Part shown: in pieces, positions 25,056 to 35,491 of the stretch
Numbering within the stretch: position 1 is the stretch's first letter
How the letters are laid out: every line of letters starts with the position of its first letter
Assembly (NCBI RefSeq): GCF_001027745.1
Contig: NZ_LECU01000005.1
Location: 62,001-126,000, forward strand
DNA: 64,000 nucleotides
Direction: 5' to 3'
From: Pedobacter sp. BMA
Lineage (GTDB): Bacteria; Bacteroidota; Bacteroidia; Sphingobacteriales; Sphingobacteriaceae
The notes under the pieces: model-generated
The model's input: only the letters and a program-made list of their open reading frames with translations
What the model was told of the DNA's origin: nothing
Database searches by the model: none
Made by a program: the position numbers and the translations under genes

Positions 25056-26129
25056 ATGGACTTTACATCACAATTCCCGATACTGAATAACTGCACTTAT
25101 TTAAATACGGCTTATGCCGGTTTACTTTCTACTGAATTGGCGGCGTGGCGAAGAAACCACGATCAGCAGTTTGTAGAGATGGGGAGCAATTTCCGACTGG
25201 AGCATCATCTGGTGTTAGACGAAACCCGAAAGGAAGTTGCTCAGCTGTTTGGATCTGATCTCGCCAATACCTATCTGGTACAGAATTTTTCCATAGGATT
25301 TACTACGCTCTTAAATGGGCTGGATAAAACCCATCGTTTCCTGTTACTAAAAGAAGATTATCCCTCCGTTAATTACCCCATCAAAAGCAGTGGCTTTGCG
25401 TTTACTGAAGTTTCTATCGATGAACAGCTGGAAGAGCAGCTGCTAAGTCGTATTAAAGAATTCAAACCGACAGTGTTTGCTTTTAGTATCGTACAATATA
25501 TCAGCGGAATCAGAATCAGTCCTTCGTTCATCAAAAAGCTCAAAACTGATTTTCCGGATTTATTAATTGTAGGTGATGCTACACAATTCATGGGCACAAC
25601 AGTGTTCGACTTCAACACTTCTGGATTCGACGCCGTGTTAGGTAGCGGTTACAAATGGCTGATGGCAGGTTTTGGAAATGGATATGCATTACTCTCCAAT
25701 CAAATGAAAGAGGAACTGTTTAACCAAAAAAAGAACGGCTATTTGCCCGATTCACCGTTTCTGGCAGGTAAAGATCATTTTCTTCTCACCTTTGAACCTG
25801 GTCATCAGGATACTTTAAATTTTGGATCGCTGAACCAAAGTTTGAAATACATCAACAGCATTGGCTTGCAGGCCATCTCGGATGCGGCGAAAAAAATAAG
25901 TGATCAGGCGCGGTTGGCCCTACACCAACGTGGTCTTATTTCCAATTCCTTATACACCAGGGAGTTTCAATCTACTATAATTAGTCTGGCCTTAAGTACC
26001 GGAACCGTTTCAAGGCTTGAAGAAGCAAAAATCCTCTGCTCTGCACGGGGCGCAGGTACTAGGTTCTCCTTTCACTTTTACAACACTGAAAACGATCTGG
26101 ATAAACTTCTCGAGGTAATTGACAAATGA
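25056..26129 (+). CDS. Aminotransferase class V family PLP enzyme
   Basis: 357 residues from the ATG at 25056; the TTG two codons earlier is less likely. Fold type I PLP enzyme: N-terminal CTYLNTAYAGLLSTELAAWR (conserved YLNxAxxG), cofactor-binding aspartate in LLIVGDATQFMG, Schiff-base lysine in GSGYKWLMAGFG (Lys200), and a typical C-terminal small domain (GAGTRFSFHFYNTENDLDKL). Closest in type to cysteine desulfurase/kynureninase-like class V proteins with no known specific substrate. No SufS-type catalytic cysteine loop is apparent. Single gene, converging with the SusCD operon. Confidence 0.82.
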   Translation: MDFTSQFPILNNCTYLNTAYAGLLSTELAAWRRNHDQQFVEMGSNFRLEHHLVLDETRKEVAQLFGSDLANTYLVQNFSIGFTTLLNGLDKTHRFLLLKEDYPSVNYPIKSSGFAFTEVSIDEQLEEQLLSRIKEFKPTVFAFSIVQYISGIRISPSFIKKLKTDFPDLLIVGDATQFMGTTVFDFNTSGFDAVLGSGYKWLMAGFGNGYALLSNQMKEELFNQKKNGYLPDSPFLAGKDHFLLTFEPGHQDTLNFGSLNQSLKYINSIGLQAISDAAKKISDQARLALHQRGLISNSLYTREFQSTIISLALSTGTVSRLEEAKILCSARGAGTRFSFHFYNTENDLDKLLEVIDK

Positions 26130-26147
26130 TATTTGTCTATATTTAAG

Positions 26148-26184
26148 AAAAAAAAGCTGCAGGAAACATCCGTTATCCTGCAGC
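26148..26184 (-). terminator. Terminator of the SusCD-metalloprotease operon
   Basis: The perfect 9-bp arms GCTGCAGGA and TCCTGCAGC (26156-26164, 26176-26184) flank an 11-base loop and are followed on the minus strand by a run of eight T. It lies 30 bp behind the DUF3347 stop codon. Confidence 0.88.
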
Positions 26185-26213
26185 CATCATTAACTAACTA
26201 AAATTAAATCATT

Positions 26214-26744
26214 CTACTTTTCTGCAATGACTTCACCACAGGTAAGCATGTTTTTTGGATAGTAAGGATTTTCAATCTTTTTATCGTTACTTACCCAGGT
26301 TGTACCCATCATCGGACATTTTTGCTGATAAAGCGTGATATTTTCAGGTTTTATCTTGTCGATGATTGTCCATAGCTGCGCTGATAAAGTTTCCATATCT
26401 TTTCTTTGTTCGTTCAAGGAAGCAGATTCAGCAATGTGCTTTGCCAGCGCTTTTATGCTTTCTCTTGTTACAGTGGATGCATTCATTTCCTCGAGAGTTA
26501 ATTTCTTAAACTTGAATTGCGAAAGAGCATCTGCAAAGCCTGCGGCATAAGCTGATGTTTTCTTCGCATCTGAAATAACCAGACTGTTTTTCATTCCCAG
26601 ATAATTAGTCACGATCAGATTTTTTAGCGCCTCCCGCTTTTGAGCAAGCTCCGGGGTCGCTACTTCCTGTGCCGATGTTTTTACCTGCGCATCAACCGCA
26701 ATAGCAGATGCGGCCAATAAAATGGCCAATGCATAGTGTTTCAT
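26214..26744 (-). CDS. DUF3347 domain-containing secreted protein
   Basis: 176 residues. Signal peptide HYALAILLAASAIAVDA. DUF3347 domain from about residue 35 to the end: EALKNLIVTNYLGMKNSLVI, SLNEQRKDMETLSAQLWTII, then the C-terminal LYQQKCPMMGTTWVSNDKKI, NPYYPKNMLTCGEV. The KCPMxG...W.S....I.NPYYxxxMLxCG end is the family mark, with Cys and Met side chains that in related proteins of heavy-metal efflux systems could bind copper. Last gene of the operon, 2 bp after the metalloprotease stop, so a helper of that protease or of the SusCD complex is possible (inference). Confidence 0.8.
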   Translation of the reverse strand: MKHYALAILLAASAIAVDAQVKTSAQEVATPELAQKREALKNLIVTNYLGMKNSLVISDAKKTSAYAAGFADALSQFKFKKLTLEEMNASTVTRESIKALAKHIAESASLNEQRKDMETLSAQLWTIIDKIKPENITLYQQKCPMMGTTWVSNDKKIENPYYPKNMLTCGEVIAEK

Positions 26745-26746
26745 AT

Positions 26747-29194
26747 TTATGGATTAAGGGTTGTCTTTTTAAGAATTTTATCAATTTCTGTACGGATATC
26801 TTTAAAATGTACTTCATCGATCCCAGTGGTTTGAGGTAAAATTTCTTCTACCTTTCTTCTGATGGATTGGATGTGAGCAATCGCTTCCAGTCTTACATCG
26901 CTGCGCTGTGCACTGTTCATGGCTTTTCCATCTGCAACATCTTTCGGATTAATGAGCATACCAACTTTTTCAAGATAGGAACGCTGAAGGCTTCTGAGAT
27001 ACGTAGCCTGCATTGGGTCTGCAGCAGGCTTTTTCCACACTGTTGGCAAAACGTCGTTCAAAAACTCACTTACCAGATAAGGATTTGCCGAGGTGAGTGC
27101 TTTCTGACTCAGGTTGAATAACAAACCAGAACTTAGAAACATATTCAGAATCTGCGTTTGCTGATCTGAAATCTGCTCCATTGGCTTTAAATCAATCAGT
27201 TTCGAAATCTGGCTCGGATACAACCACAGCGGTGGTTCAAATAACTGCCGACCAACGTAGCCCACCACACTTTTTACTTTTTGCTTTGGAACTTCTACAT
27301 AAACTACACCCTTCTCTTCCACACTTCTTTTCGTTACATAGCGGTTACCTATATTCTTCATCACATGATAAAGATATCGGACGTATTGCTTAACCACATC
27401 TTTATGCAATTCATCGAGATTATCGTACTGGTCGCCAGGTTCATTTGTCCACTCAATCAGGTGCGCTACCACCCTCTTCAGGTTTTTAATTCCATAGTCA
27501 CTCGCCGCAACAGCATCATCTCCCAGGTCTTCCGACTGACTTCTTGGATCTTCATCCTTGCCTTCCCCACCAAACCACAATCTTGGGTTTTTAGTTAAAG
27601 TGTCGGTTGTAATTTTATTCAATATGCGGGCTTCTTCAAATTCATCTTTCCCGCCATCAAAGTACCGGTAGCCCCAGTTTATTGCCCATTTATCATAGGC
27701 ACCAATCCTGGCATAAATTCCTGCAGGTGAAATATGATCCTCCGGCTGGGCCACATAGTTGAAACGTGCATAATCCATAATGGAAATGGTATGACCGTTC
27801 TTTTCCACCCATGCCTTGTCTCTCAACTTCTCAACAGGGGTTTGACTGCTGGCGCCCATATTATGCCTCAAACCAAGCGTATGGCCGATTTCGTGTGAAG
27901 AAACAAATCGAATCAACTGCCCCATCAGCTCATCATCAAACTGCATTTTACGCGCCCTTTCATCCAGCGGACCAGCTTGTACCATGTACCAGTTATGCAC
28001 CAGCTTCATCACATTGTGGTACCAGCCTACGTGGCTTTCGATAATTTCTCCACTCCTCGGATCGCTGATCCTCGGGCCATAAGCATTAGGCGTTTCGGAG
28101 GCGTAATAGCGGATGACAGAGAAACGGGCATCTTCCAGACTCATGGTTGTATCTCCTACCGGCCATTCTTTCCCAATAATGGCATTTTTGAATCCTGCCT
28201 GCTCAAAAGCTTTTTGCCAGTCGTTTATACCCTTAATTAAGTAAGGACGCCATTTTTTTGGCGTTGCCGGATCAAGGTAATACACGATCTGATGCTGGGG
28301 CTCAACCAGGATGCCCTTGCGGTATTTGGCAAGGTCTTCTTTTTTAGGCTCCAAACGGTAGCGTTGCACCAGATATTTGGTTTGCGTGCGCTGAGCATCT
28401 TCATCAAACAAAATGTATTTGTTGGCAAAATAGCCTACCCTTTCGTCAGATAAGCGCTTTCTCATTGGGATTTTAGGCAGCAATACAAAGGAAGTATTTA
28501 AGCGAAGCGTAGTTGCACCGGTCAATGCGCCGACGGTGAAACCTGGTCCGGAAGTCGAATAGGTTTTCGTCGTTTTGATCTCTGCATTAATCGGATAGCA
28601 GGAAATGCGTTCGATAAACGAGCGGTCGTCAGCAAGTCCGCCCAGCTTTTTAGATGATTTTTCGTCGGCTGGAATGGAAACAACAAGATTATCCTTTTTG
28701 AAAAAGTCAGTTACATCAATAACATATGCTCCGGTAGCCGGATTTTTTGCTTTAATATCGAAACTGGCAATAATCGGACTCTCCTCCGACTGCAATACCG
28801 CCTGATAAATCGGGGCATCTGGATTTTTCGTTTCCTGGCGGTAAACAACCCCTTTCAAAAAGAGGTTGTTATTGTTTCCTTTTTGAAAATAAAGGGTTTG
28901 CTCATTTACTTTCTCTCCGCCGAAATTACCAAAACCTTGAGGCGTAGTTACGTATCTGGTAACAGCCAGTAAATAACGCCCCAGTAAACTATCAGGCACT
29001 TCAAAAAACCACTTCTGGTCAACCCGTGTCACGTTAAACAGTCCTTTTTGTGCCAGCGCAGTTGCAGGGATTATTTTGCTATACTCCACAGGAACTTTCT
29101 TGGTCACACTGTCAGTTTTAGCAACAGGCTTTTGTCCGAATGCAGTGAATGAGAGCGCAATCAGGGCCGGTAAAATAATGGGTTTAATGGTCAT
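26747..29194 (-). CDS. Secreted zinc-dependent metalloprotease (DUF5117/DUF4953)
   Basis: 815 residues. Signal peptide PIILPALIALSFTAFG. Layout known from Bacteroidota: DUF5118 segment, DUF5117 domain in the N-terminal half, then a metzincin-like catalytic domain (DUF4953) with HEIGHTLGLRHN at 434-445, the extended zinc motif HExxHxxGxxH, preceded by the SPxSGEIIES-type segment RISDPRSGEIIESHVGWYHN. A following ISIMDY... methionine (residues about 470) fits the Met-turn. It starts 1 bp after the SusD stop and runs in the same operon, so it probably cuts a protein or peptide that the SusCD system then imports. Full length. Confidence 0.88.
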   Translation of the reverse strand: MTIKPIILPALIALSFTAFGQKPVAKTDSVTKKVPVEYSKIIPATALAQKGLFNVTRVDQKWFFEVPDSLLGRYLLAVTRYVTTPQGFGNFGGEKVNEQTLYFQKGNNNNLFLKGVVYRQETKNPDAPIYQAVLQSEESPIIASFDIKAKNPATGAYVIDVTDFFKKDNLVVSIPADEKSSKKLGGLADDRSFIERISCYPINAEIKTTKTYSTSGPGFTVGALTGATTLRLNTSFVLLPKIPMRKRLSDERVGYFANKYILFDEDAQRTQTKYLVQRYRLEPKKEDLAKYRKGILVEPQHQIVYYLDPATPKKWRPYLIKGINDWQKAFEQAGFKNAIIGKEWPVGDTTMSLEDARFSVIRYYASETPNAYGPRISDPRSGEIIESHVGWYHNVMKLVHNWYMVQAGPLDERARKMQFDDELMGQLIRFVSSHEIGHTLGLRHNMGASSQTPVEKLRDKAWVEKNGHTISIMDYARFNYVAQPEDHISPAGIYARIGAYDKWAINWGYRYFDGGKDEFEEARILNKITTDTLTKNPRLWFGGEGKDEDPRSQSEDLGDDAVAASDYGIKNLKRVVAHLIEWTNEPGDQYDNLDELHKDVVKQYVRYLYHVMKNIGNRYVTKRSVEEKGVVYVEVPKQKVKSVVGYVGRQLFEPPLWLYPSQISKLIDLKPMEQISDQQTQILNMFLSSGLLFNLSQKALTSANPYLVSEFLNDVLPTVWKKPAADPMQATYLRSLQRSYLEKVGMLINPKDVADGKAMNSAQRSDVRLEAIAHIQSIRRKVEEILPQTTGIDEVHFKDIRTEIDKILKKTTLNP

Positions 29195-29195
29195 G

Positions 29196-30626
29196 TTAAA
29201 ATGGTAGCTTTTCGTCGGTATTTAAGGTTAGGTTTGGATTCTTTTTAAGCACATTTAAAGGAAACGGGATCACATACAACCTCGAATTAGGCAGTAGCGT
29301 ATAGGTTTGCTGAGGAACGGTTTTATTTACTACAGGATATACACGAACTACTGTCTTTGCATATTCCGGTTCTGTATTTAATCGCTTAAGATCAAAGAAT
29401 CGGTTAAAACCAAGCACCATCTCTTTTCTGCGCTCGTTGATAATGATTTCCATGGTCTCTTTTCTCGTTGCAGGAACAGGCAGATTAATGGTGCCCGAAA
29501 GAATACGTTTCTGTCTTAGCGTATTTACTACGGCCATTGCACCGGCTAAATCATTTTCGCGGGCTAAACATTCGGCCTGCATTAAATAAACTTCAGTGGT
29601 TTTTAAGCCAACAGTCGGATAAAAGAAACGTGTATACGCAATGCTGTAATAAGCAGCATTTGATCCAATGTCCAGAAAACTTGCACTCGTAGTATTGAAG
29701 AACATATTGAAACGTGCGTCGTTTGTTCCGAACAATGCCCTAAGCTCAGGACTAATCAACCAGGTATATCCGAAATTGGTTTCATTGTAACCTTGCATAT
29801 ACATGTAGCTTAACACCTCAGGATTATTCGGTGCGACAATAGGTGTCACTGTTGGTCCACCCTGCGTAGTGGTGTATTTCACCAGATCAAAAATCTGGTT
29901 ATTGTAGGAAAGCGATTTTTCGCAAGCGGCTTTGGCTTGTGCAATTTCTCTTTTAAATAAATGAATCTTTGCCTTCAGCGCCCATGCAAAAGCAAGGGAA
30001 GGATGATACGGATCCAGTGTCTTTTCCTGCAGATAAGGAATGGCCTCATCTATATCTTTTTGTATAAAATCGTATACCTGAGCAACGGTTGATTTGGTAG
30101 GTTGTGCCTCCAGATCATATTTATCCATAATGCAGATACCTCCATCGGTAGCAGCTGTGGCCGGATTGTAAGCTTTTGCGTAAACATTTACTAAAAGAAA
30201 ATGATCGAAAGCCCGTAAAGCTTTAGCTTCAGCCTTAGCCAAAGCCTTAACATTGTCATCCCCTTTGCTCGCATCTACAGAGGAAATAATGGTATTCCAA
30301 CGGTTAATATAAACATAGGCACGTTCGTAAAAATTAGAACTGGTGATCATTGAAACACGATCAATGTTTTCATTGAAACTGAAATGAACCGTATTGATGT
30401 TGGGGGTGATACCTATAAAATTGGATTCCTTCATCCACATATCATCCACTAAATATTGGAAATTCGAAATGAGATATGCTCTGTTTGGGTAAGAAACCAG
30501 CTCATAATAGTCCTGGGCCGTTTCTACAATTTGAGATCCTCTTGGGGTGATATCCGTAAATTTTTTACATCCCGAAATCGAAAATACGATTAAAAAAGAT
30601 GCAATGATTGCTATATTTTTTTTCAT
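29196..30626 (-). CDS. SusD/RagB family nutrient-binding lipoprotein
   Basis: 476 residues. Lipobox SISGC (Cys20). SusD-like helical (TPR) fold: RAYLISNFQYLVDDMWMKES, KALAKAEAKALRAFDHFLLV, NVYAKAYNPATAATDGGICI, the RagB-type C-terminal part RKETMEIIINERRKEMVLGF, NRFFDLKRLN. This is the surface-exposed lid of the adjacent SusC transporter. Distance to SusC 4 bp. The next gene is a zinc protease, so the ligand is more likely a peptide than a glycan; no glycoside hydrolase is near. Confidence 0.92.
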   Translation of the reverse strand: MKKNIAIIASFLIVFSISGCKKFTDITPRGSQIVETAQDYYELVSYPNRAYLISNFQYLVDDMWMKESNFIGITPNINTVHFSFNENIDRVSMITSSNFYERAYVYINRWNTIISSVDASKGDDNVKALAKAEAKALRAFDHFLLVNVYAKAYNPATAATDGGICIMDKYDLEAQPTKSTVAQVYDFIQKDIDEAIPYLQEKTLDPYHPSLAFAWALKAKIHLFKREIAQAKAACEKSLSYNNQIFDLVKYTTTQGGPTVTPIVAPNNPEVLSYMYMQGYNETNFGYTWLISPELRALFGTNDARFNMFFNTTSASFLDIGSNAAYYSIAYTRFFYPTVGLKTTEVYLMQAECLARENDLAGAMAVVNTLRQKRILSGTINLPVPATRKETMEIIINERRKEMVLGFNRFFDLKRLNTEPEYAKTVVRVYPVVNKTVPQQTYTLLPNSRLYVIPFPLNVLKKNPNLTLNTDEKLPF

Positions 30627-30630
30627 GATG

Positions 30631-33600
30631 TTAAAAAGTTAAATTGATACCCATTACAAATGATTTCGGATTTTGCAAGGTCCGTGTGCCTGAATTCAAA
30701 GAATAAGATTCCGGATCAATATCATCACCTGCAGCACTTGCATACCATAAATTGTTAACCTGTGCGGTAAACTTAGCCGATGGAATATTTAATCGCTTAA
30801 GAACCTGCTTCGGCATATTATATCCTAATGAAATTGACCTGAGTTTCACATAATCAGCCTTCACCACATTCACATCAGCTTTTTGCCACATGGTTGAGAT
30901 GTTAGACGCCCTATTCAGCATCGTCTCTGCATAATCAACATATAGCCTTGGCAATTCAGGAGTAACCCCGTTTTTATACCGTTGTGTGATATCCAGATCA
31001 GAAATATCATTGGATCCCAAAGGGGTAACATCTTTTCTCATCACGTTACCGCCAGAAAAAACAAATAGTGCGTTTAAATCGAAATTCTTATAAGATATAC
31101 GTTGAGAAAAAGATCCATTATAGGTAGGTATCAGCGTTCCCATGTTCACCAAAGCAGCATAATTATTGATGTCTTTGCTTGTTGAAACAAGCGGATTACC
31201 GCTCGCATCAAATTCCAGGTTAGCTTTACCGTTCTCATCTAAGAAGTATGGATAACCATTAATCATACCTCCGTAACGATAAGCATATAAGGTGTTGTAA
31301 TCTGATCCTTCAGTGTAGTATGTTGATGGAGAGGTGGTGTAATTACTTGCAGTAGAAAGCGCTCTATTCACTCTGCCGATTTTACTTTTATTAAATCCTA
31401 TCACAAATGTTGAACTCAGAATAAAATCTTTCGACTTAAGCCAGTCGCCATTTACCGTAAATTCAACACCTTTGTTTCTAAGTATTCCGTTATTTATAAC
31501 CAAGGAAGCAGTACCAACAGTAGGATCGAGGTCCGTTGTAACCATCAAATCTGTACTTTTCCTGTCATAATAGTCAATAGTACCACGTAAACGGTTTCCC
31601 AAAACCGCTAAGTCTAAACCTAAATTATAGGTTTCAGTTTTCTCCCACCTTAATTTAGGATTTGGTAAACCAACAATATTTAGATATTGAAGTGATGGAA
31701 ATAACGTATCGTTCACTCTTCTAGCCGTTAGAAACTTAGTTGTTTCAGTATTTTGATTTCCGTTTACACCATATGTAGCACGAACTTTAAGCAGGTTTAT
31801 CCATTCTAAAGATTGAACAAACTTCTCGTTGCTTGCATTCCAACCTAAACCAACTGACCAAAGAGGTCTATTTTTGAATTCCGGGTCAGCGCCGAAAAAA
31901 TCTGCCTGATCAATCCTGAAACTTCCGGTAACATTGTAACGGTTTAAGTAGGTATATGATGCATTTGAATAGTAGGAAAGGTACCGATGTTTGGTTTCCT
32001 GGAACGAACGTGCAGCTATACCCAACGTTCTGTTTCCGCCGAATATATAACTCGGCAAACCCGTTTGACTAACAGATTGATTATTAATGATCGTCGAAGT
32101 CAGCGTAACAGGATCATATCCGTATCTGATGTCACTCATTCCGATAGGTAAAAAAGTCTGACGCATTTCCGTTCCCGCAATTGCCGCAATGGAGTGCTTA
32201 TTACTAAAAGATTTATCGTAGCTTAACTGATTTCTAAATGTATAGGAATTACGTTGCTGCATACCCTGGCTAATTCTTCCGCCAGTTGGCAAACCATATG
32301 TATATACATTTGTAGATGGAGTATAGCCCACCAATGCGTTGTATGCCGCACGCATTTTATAAGAGTTTACATCATAAATCTGTTCTGTTTTGGTCGTACC
32401 CATTTCATATTGAACCTGACTGGAGAAATTTAATCCCTCCATTATTTTCGCGTTAATATCTGCAAATGCCCTTAATGAAACTGTATTGGCATTGGAAATT
32501 CCCTCATTCAATGATTCTAAAATATTGAACCGGTAGGATTTATATTGTGGTGTGTTAACCAATGCGCCAGCAACCGCCCCATTAATCACTGAGCCTGCTA
32601 TACCATCTGGAAGATTTACATAATTAGCATAAACTAAACTACCATCTGCATTAACAATAGAGGCATATCTTGGTGATATGTTAAGATAATTACTATAGTC
32701 AGAATCAGTTGATCGATTAGTTGAGTATGAACCATTAAATCCAATACTAGATGTTAACCACTTTTTGATATTATAGGTGTTTTTAAAATACAATGTCAGC
32801 TTTTGATTGTTGTTGCCGATAACGCGTTCAGCGGAGCGATCATAATTAACCGAAGCGAATGTGTTAGATTTCGAACTTGCTGAACTTAATGATAGGTTGT
32901 AGCGTTGACGGAAAGCATTTTGCCAAACATGATCACGGTATTGCTCATAATAATCAGCATTTTTGAAATTAGTCAGTTGCTGGTTGAACTGATCAGTGGT
33001 AATTTTATTGGCATCTTTATCGCGAAATAACTGATAAAGCGGACTATAGTATCTGATGCTTCCATTTGCTACAGTTCCGTAAGCTGCAAACATCGTTTCA
33101 GTATTTGCATATTTACCTCGTTCTCGATTGTACACATCGGTTTCGAAATCTACAATATCAGCAGTTGAAGCATAGTGCATGCTACCAAAAGTTGGTTTCG
33201 TATCAATAAAAAAATCAGTATTTAAAGATATCTTCAGCGGGTTGTTACCTTTCTTAGTAGTTAATACAATTACGCCATTTGTCGATCTTGAACCATAAAT
33301 CGATGCTGCAGCACCATCTTTCAAAACCGTTACTGATTCGATATCATATGGATTAATATCTTCCAAAGCGGTTTCGGAAGGCAATCCATCGATGACTACG
33401 AGAGGTGCATTGGACCCTGAACTTACTGAAAATGTAGCTTGCCCTCTTAGCACTGGTTGATCTGCATCACCACGGAGAAATGGATTTTTATTATAAACTA
33501 AACCAGCAACACGACCTTCTAATGCACTTAATATATCGACGTTAATGTTTTCGTTTAATTTTTTGTTATCAATAATTGCTGCTGCACCTGTTGAACGTTC

Positions 33601-34239
33601 TTTACTAATTGTTTGAAATCCATTAACAACAACATCAGCTAATAATGATGAATTCGGTTTTAAACGTACTGTTAAAATATTTGATGCATCTGCTTTTCCT
33701 ACCTTTTGGGTCTCAGCTAAATACCCAATATAATTAACATCCAGCGTATTAAACTCATTGGTTAAGTTTATATTAAAGTGGCCATTCCCATCGGTCATCG
33801 TATACCGTGTGGTTCCTTTCAATTTCACCGAAGCCCCAGGAAGCGCCCCCCCTAAGCTGTCAGTTACCATGCCATGCAATGTGTATTCCTCCTGTTTCTC
33901 ACTAATTGCTTTCAAAACGATTGTCCGTCCATTGCTGATTTCATATGTAAAATCCTGGCCTTTGGTCACGGCATCCATCAAAATGCGAATGTCGGGTGTA
34001 GTTAAAGTAATCGTAATAGGTTTGGCTTTTTTAACAAGCGCTGCATCATAAACGAATTCATACGATGTTTTCTGAGAAATCTGAGCAATCACCGTATTGA
34101 GCGGTGCCTGGAAAAACTTATACTGGTTGTTTTGCGCCTTCACATTCAGCGAAAAAAATAACAGTAAACAGCCTAATGCCGACCAGTTCAATAAATTACT
34201 CCGTCCCGTCCGGACGAAGCGAAAGTAATGGTTTGTCAT
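30631..34239 (-). CDS. SusC/RagA TonB-linked outer membrane protein with STN domain
   Basis: 1,202 residues. Signal peptide (about 1-36), secretin/TonB short N-terminal domain at about 40-110 (APLNTVIAQISQKTSYEFVY, ILMDAVTKGQDFTYEISNGR), carboxypeptidase-like domain at about 115-200 (YTLHGMVTDSLGGALPGASV), plug domain (DVVVNGFQTISKERSTGAAA, LEGRVAGLVYN, GSRSTNGVIVLTTKKGNNPL), then the large beta barrel. The STN domain signals through the FecR anti-sigma factor encoded upstream. The variant GFQTISKERxTGA is typical of the peptide-type SusC branch as I recall it. In operon with SusD and the metalloprotease. Confidence 0.93.
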   Translation of the reverse strand: MTNHYFRFVRTGRSNLLNWSALGCLLLFFSLNVKAQNNQYKFFQAPLNTVIAQISQKTSYEFVYDAALVKKAKPITITLTTPDIRILMDAVTKGQDFTYEISNGRTIVLKAISEKQEEYTLHGMVTDSLGGALPGASVKLKGTTRYTMTDGNGHFNINLTNEFNTLDVNYIGYLAETQKVGKADASNILTVRLKPNSSLLADVVVNGFQTISKERSTGAAAIIDNKKLNENINVDILSALEGRVAGLVYNKNPFLRGDADQPVLRGQATFSVSSGSNAPLVVIDGLPSETALEDINPYDIESVTVLKDGAAASIYGSRSTNGVIVLTTKKGNNPLKISLNTDFFIDTKPTFGSMHYASTADIVDFETDVYNRERGKYANTETMFAAYGTVANGSIRYYSPLYQLFRDKDANKITTDQFNQQLTNFKNADYYEQYRDHVWQNAFRQRYNLSLSSASSKSNTFASVNYDRSAERVIGNNNQKLTLYFKNTYNIKKWLTSSIGFNGSYSTNRSTDSDYSNYLNISPRYASIVNADGSLVYANYVNLPDGIAGSVINGAVAGALVNTPQYKSYRFNILESLNEGISNANTVSLRAFADINAKIMEGLNFSSQVQYEMGTTKTEQIYDVNSYKMRAAYNALVGYTPSTNVYTYGLPTGGRISQGMQQRNSYTFRNQLSYDKSFSNKHSIAAIAGTEMRQTFLPIGMSDIRYGYDPVTLTSTIINNQSVSQTGLPSYIFGGNRTLGIAARSFQETKHRYLSYYSNASYTYLNRYNVTGSFRIDQADFFGADPEFKNRPLWSVGLGWNASNEKFVQSLEWINLLKVRATYGVNGNQNTETTKFLTARRVNDTLFPSLQYLNIVGLPNPKLRWEKTETYNLGLDLAVLGNRLRGTIDYYDRKSTDLMVTTDLDPTVGTASLVINNGILRNKGVEFTVNGDWLKSKDFILSSTFVIGFNKSKIGRVNRALSTASNYTTSPSTYYTEGSDYNTLYAYRYGGMINGYPYFLDENGKANLEFDASGNPLVSTSKDINNYAALVNMGTLIPTYNGSFSQRISYKNFDLNALFVFSGGNVMRKDVTPLGSNDISDLDITQRYKNGVTPELPRLYVDYAETMLNRASNISTMWQKADVNVVKADYVKLRSISLGYNMPKQVLKRLNIPSAKFTAQVNNLWYASAAGDDIDPESYSLNSGTRTLQNPKSFVMGINLTF

Positions 34240-34285
34240 AAAAATAAGTTTGGTTGGTTGTTAATTGACGACGACAGGTATAAGC

Positions 34286-35440
34286 TTACTCTTTAAAAAC
34301 AATCTTGTTTCCTTTTAAATCAAATTCCAGATCAGTTGCCTTTGAAATCATGTTCAGCACCTCATCAATATCCGCCTGACGGGATATCCTGATGTAAAGG
34401 TTTTTCTTAGGCATTGACTGAGGATCCACATCTACATTGTACCATCTGGCAAGTTTCTGCATCACTACCGATACGGGAACGTCATTGAACAGGAATTCCC
34501 CTTGTGTCCAGGCGTTGAAATCTTCAGCTGCTACGTCTTTTAGCGTTAAGTGTCCATAGGCAGAAAGTACCTGCTGATTAGGCTTCAAAATCACCTCTTT
34601 GCCGTAGGCATTGGAGAAATTAACACTTCCTTCTAACAAGGTTGTTTCCACTCCATCGTTTTCAGGATAGTTACTCACGTTAAATTGTGTGCCCAACACC
34701 TTCACCTCGTTGCCGCCTACAGTTACGATAAATGGTTTCTGCGGATCTTTGGCCACCCTGAAGAAAGCCTCACCATCGACATACACCCTTCTTTCGGCTC
34801 CACGGAAGCCCGTAGGAAAAGTAAGTTTTGAGCCAGCATTAAGCATTACCATTGAGCCGTCGCTCAGCGTAACCTTGTACTCACCGCCTCTTGGAGTTGT
34901 AATGGTGTTCAGCCTGGAAGCACTTGCCGAATCCGCATCTACAGCCATGTAGACAATAGTCCCATCAGCCTTTGTACTTACAGTAACGCCACCATGCTGA
35001 TAGATAACCCCTGCCTTTTTAACACCCAGTGTGTCCAGCTTTTCACCAACACTCAAAAATGCCCTGGCAGATCCAGGGATCACCTGAGGTGCCGACGATA
35101 AAAGATTGGCAAACCACAGTCCCGCAGCAATAACCACCAATACCGCAGCCGCAATTTTCATGAAATTGCCGGCCCTGATCAGTTTTAAAACCGGATGCTG
35201 AGGTTTTGCAAAAAGTTTATGGTTCAATTCGCTTTGGATAAGCGCCAGCCGTGGGCTATCCTCCTGGTTGAAGTCGTCTCCAGACTTGTCGAATTCTGCT
35301 TTAATTAAACTTTCAAGTTCAGATTGATCTGCATGCTCAAAGTAACGGAAAAGCTGTTCCAGCTCATCTGCGTTGCTTTCATTCGCAATAAATCGTTCAA
35401 ACAATTGTTTTCTTAAAGGGCTTTTTTCCATCGTTGTCAA
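34286..35440 (-). CDS. FecR family anti-sigma factor
   Basis: 384 residues. N-terminal cytosolic anti-sigma part (FERFIANESNADELEQLFRY), one membrane helix (IAAAVLVVIAAGLWFANLL, about 94-112), FecR domain at about 185-285 (LNTITTPRGGEYKVTLSDGS, MVMLNAGSKLTFPTGFRGAE, FFRVAKDPQKPFIVTVGG), and DUF4974 at the C-terminus (FNDVPVSVVMQKLARWYNVD). It conveys the signal from the STN domain of the SusC protein to the sigma factor. The start 50 bp after the sigma gene fits one operon. Confidence 0.93.
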   Translation of the reverse strand: MTTMEKSPLRKQLFERFIANESNADELEQLFRYFEHADQSELESLIKAEFDKSGDDFNQEDSPRLALIQSELNHKLFAKPQHPVLKLIRAGNFMKIAAAVLVVIAAGLWFANLLSSAPQVIPGSARAFLSVGEKLDTLGVKKAGVIYQHGGVTVSTKADGTIVYMAVDADSASASRLNTITTPRGGEYKVTLSDGSMVMLNAGSKLTFPTGFRGAERRVYVDGEAFFRVAKDPQKPFIVTVGGNEVKVLGTQFNVSNYPENDGVETTLLEGSVNFSNAYGKEVILKPNQQVLSAYGHLTLKDVAAEDFNAWTQGEFLFNDVPVSVVMQKLARWYNVDVDPQSMPKKNLYIRISRQADIDEVLNMISKATDLEFDLKGNKIVFKE

Positions 35441-35491
35441 TATATAATATGCACGAGATGGACAAACACACTATTCGCACTTGATTTTTTT

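Noticed and set aside
34790..34805. The string TTCGGCTCCAC, equal to the ssrA 3' end, as a possible distal attachment site
   Set aside because: It lies inside the intact FecR gene in coding context, only 11 bases match, and the core operon around it is undisturbed; chance match.
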